Below, one piece after another: positions 4,962 through 5,716 of a stretch of 5,716 nucleotides of DNA. Position numbers and translations under genes: made by a program. The first letter of the stretch is position 1, and each line of letters opens with the position of its first letter. Under the pieces are notes generated by a model. The model made no database searches and had not been told where the DNA came from. It was given only the letters and a program-made list of their open reading frames with translations. Location: assembly GCA_019236485.1 (NCBI GenBank), contig JAFAIY010000249.1, positions 1 to 5,716 of the forward strand, read 5' to 3'. Source of the stretch: Comamonas sp. Its GTDB lineage: Bacteria; Pseudomonadota; Gammaproteobacteria; Burkholderiales; Burkholderiaceae_C.

Positions 4962-5716
4962 ATGACTTCCACTTCCTCAGTCACGCCAGCCGCCGACGGC
5001 GCCGGCGCAGCGCCGCCGCCGGCCCTGCCACAGCGCCAGCCCGTGCCGCTCAAGGGCGCACAGCTGGCTCTGGGCACGCTGGCCCTGTCGCTGGCGACCT
5101 TCATGAACGTGCTGGACTCCTCCATCGCCAACGTGGCCATTCCGGCCATCTCCGGCGATGTGGGCGTGAGTCCCAGCCAGGGCACCTGGGTCATCACCAG
5201 CTTTGGCGTGGCCAACGCCATCTCCGTGCCGCTCACCGGCTGGCTCACACAGCGCTTCGGCGCCGTGCGCCTGTTCACCATGAGCGTGCTGCTGTTCGTG
5301 CTGACCTCCTGGCTCTGCGGCTTTGCCTCCTCGCTGGAGATGCTGGTGCTGTTCCGCGTGCTGCAGGGCGCGGTGGCCGGCCCCATGATTCCGCTGTCGC
5401 AGACCCTGCTGCTGTCCAGCTACCCGCCGGCCAAGGCCGGCGTGGCCCTGGCCCTATGGGGCGTGACCACGCTGGTGGCGCCCGTGGTCGGGCCGCTCTT
5501 GGGCGGCTGGATCACGGACAACATCTCCTGGCCCTGGATCTTCTATATCAACGTGCCCGTGGGCCTGCTCTCGGCCCTGATGACCTGGAACATCTACCGC
5601 GACCGCGAAACCCCGACGCGCAAGCTGCCCATAGATACCGTGGGCCTGACGCTGCTGGTGCTGTGGGTGGGCGCGCTGCAGCTGATGCTGGACAAGGGCA
5701 AGGAGCTGGACTGGTT
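4962..5716 (+). CDS. emrB: EmrB/QacA-family MFS multidrug transporter (DHA2), 3' end outside window
   Basis: The first 251 residues of a proton-driven drug exporter are present, about half of the usual 500–530. After a Pro/Ala-rich cytoplasmic start (1–30), hydrophobic segments lie at about 35–55, 77–95, 104–122, 127–150, 160–184, 191–209 and 224–243, fitting the 14-helix DHA2 group. Motifs in order are LDSSIANVAIP (51–61; motif D1, with the acidic residue of helix 1), GWLTQRFGAVRLF (93–105; motif A), FRVLQGAVAGPM (131–142; motif B, Arg132) and APVVGPLLGGWI (173–184; motif C, typical of antiporters). WPWIFYINVPVG (190–201) is a strong EmrB signature. The ATG at 4962 is preceded by a weak GGAT at 4953–4956. 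It follows the adaptor gene by 12 bases, so the two are surely co-transcribed. Substrates cannot be deduced. No frameshift is visible up to the window edge. Confidence 0.95.
   Translation, partial: MTSTSSVTPAADGAGAAPPPALPQRQPVPLKGAQLALGTLALSLATFMNVLDSSIANVAIPAISGDVGVSPSQGTWVITSFGVANAISVPLTGWLTQRFGAVRLFTMSVLLFVLTSWLCGFASSLEMLVLFRVLQGAVAGPMIPLSQTLLLSSYPPAKAGVALALWGVTTLVAPVVGPLLGGWITDNISWPWIFYINVPVGLLSALMTWNIYRDRETPTRKLPIDTVGLTLLVLWVGALQLMLDKGKELDW

Noticed and set aside
1..5716. CRISPR array, tRNA/rRNA genes, transposase, attachment site or phage genes
   Set aside because: No regularly spaced repeats, cloverleaf sequence, transposase motif or integration signature was seen on either strand.

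Overview
The window is high-GC DNA with strongly G/C-ending codons. Gene content and style point to a betaproteobacterium of the Comamonadaceae (Comamonas, Delftia or Acidovorax type). That placement is an inference from codon style, an intergenic repeat of a kind I associate with this family, and the marR–OMF–emrA–emrB layout. No alignment was possible.

Layout, left to right: (1) the 3' end of an aldehyde dehydrogenase gene (2–328, +), whose last residues resemble the 2-ketoglutarate-semialdehyde dehydrogenase type; (2) a small convergent gene of unknown function (354–605, −), 83 residues, with a clear ribosome binding site; (3) a four-helix CopD-like membrane protein (745–1215, +), closed by a textbook rho-independent terminator (1234–1268); (4) a 188-base spacer holding an imperfect inverted repeat (1276–1329) and then a promoter/operator region with a strong dyad (1403–1424); (5) a multidrug-efflux cluster on the + strand that runs off the right edge: a MarR-family regulator (1457–1996), a NodT-type outer-membrane efflux lipoprotein (2056–3531), an EmrA/HlyD-type membrane-fusion protein (3621–4949) and the first 251 residues of an EmrB/QacA-type 14-helix MFS transporter (4962 onward).

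The last four genes read as one functional unit. The MFS protein exports a compound across the inner membrane, the EmrA-like adaptor bridges the periplasm, and the NodT-like lipoprotein forms the outer-membrane duct. The MarR protein, encoded first, probably represses the whole unit through the dyad upstream of its own start and is released by a ligand. Gaps are 59, 89 and 12 bases with no terminator between the genes, although the 89-base gap contains a GC-rich hairpin that could adjust adaptor and pump expression relative to the outer-membrane component.

I see nothing that qualifies as a new system. The cluster is a known architecture, and the observations most worth a second look are regulatory: the operator dyad, the intergenic repeat, the hairpin inside the operon, and the absence of Shine-Dalgarno sequences in front of its first three genes.
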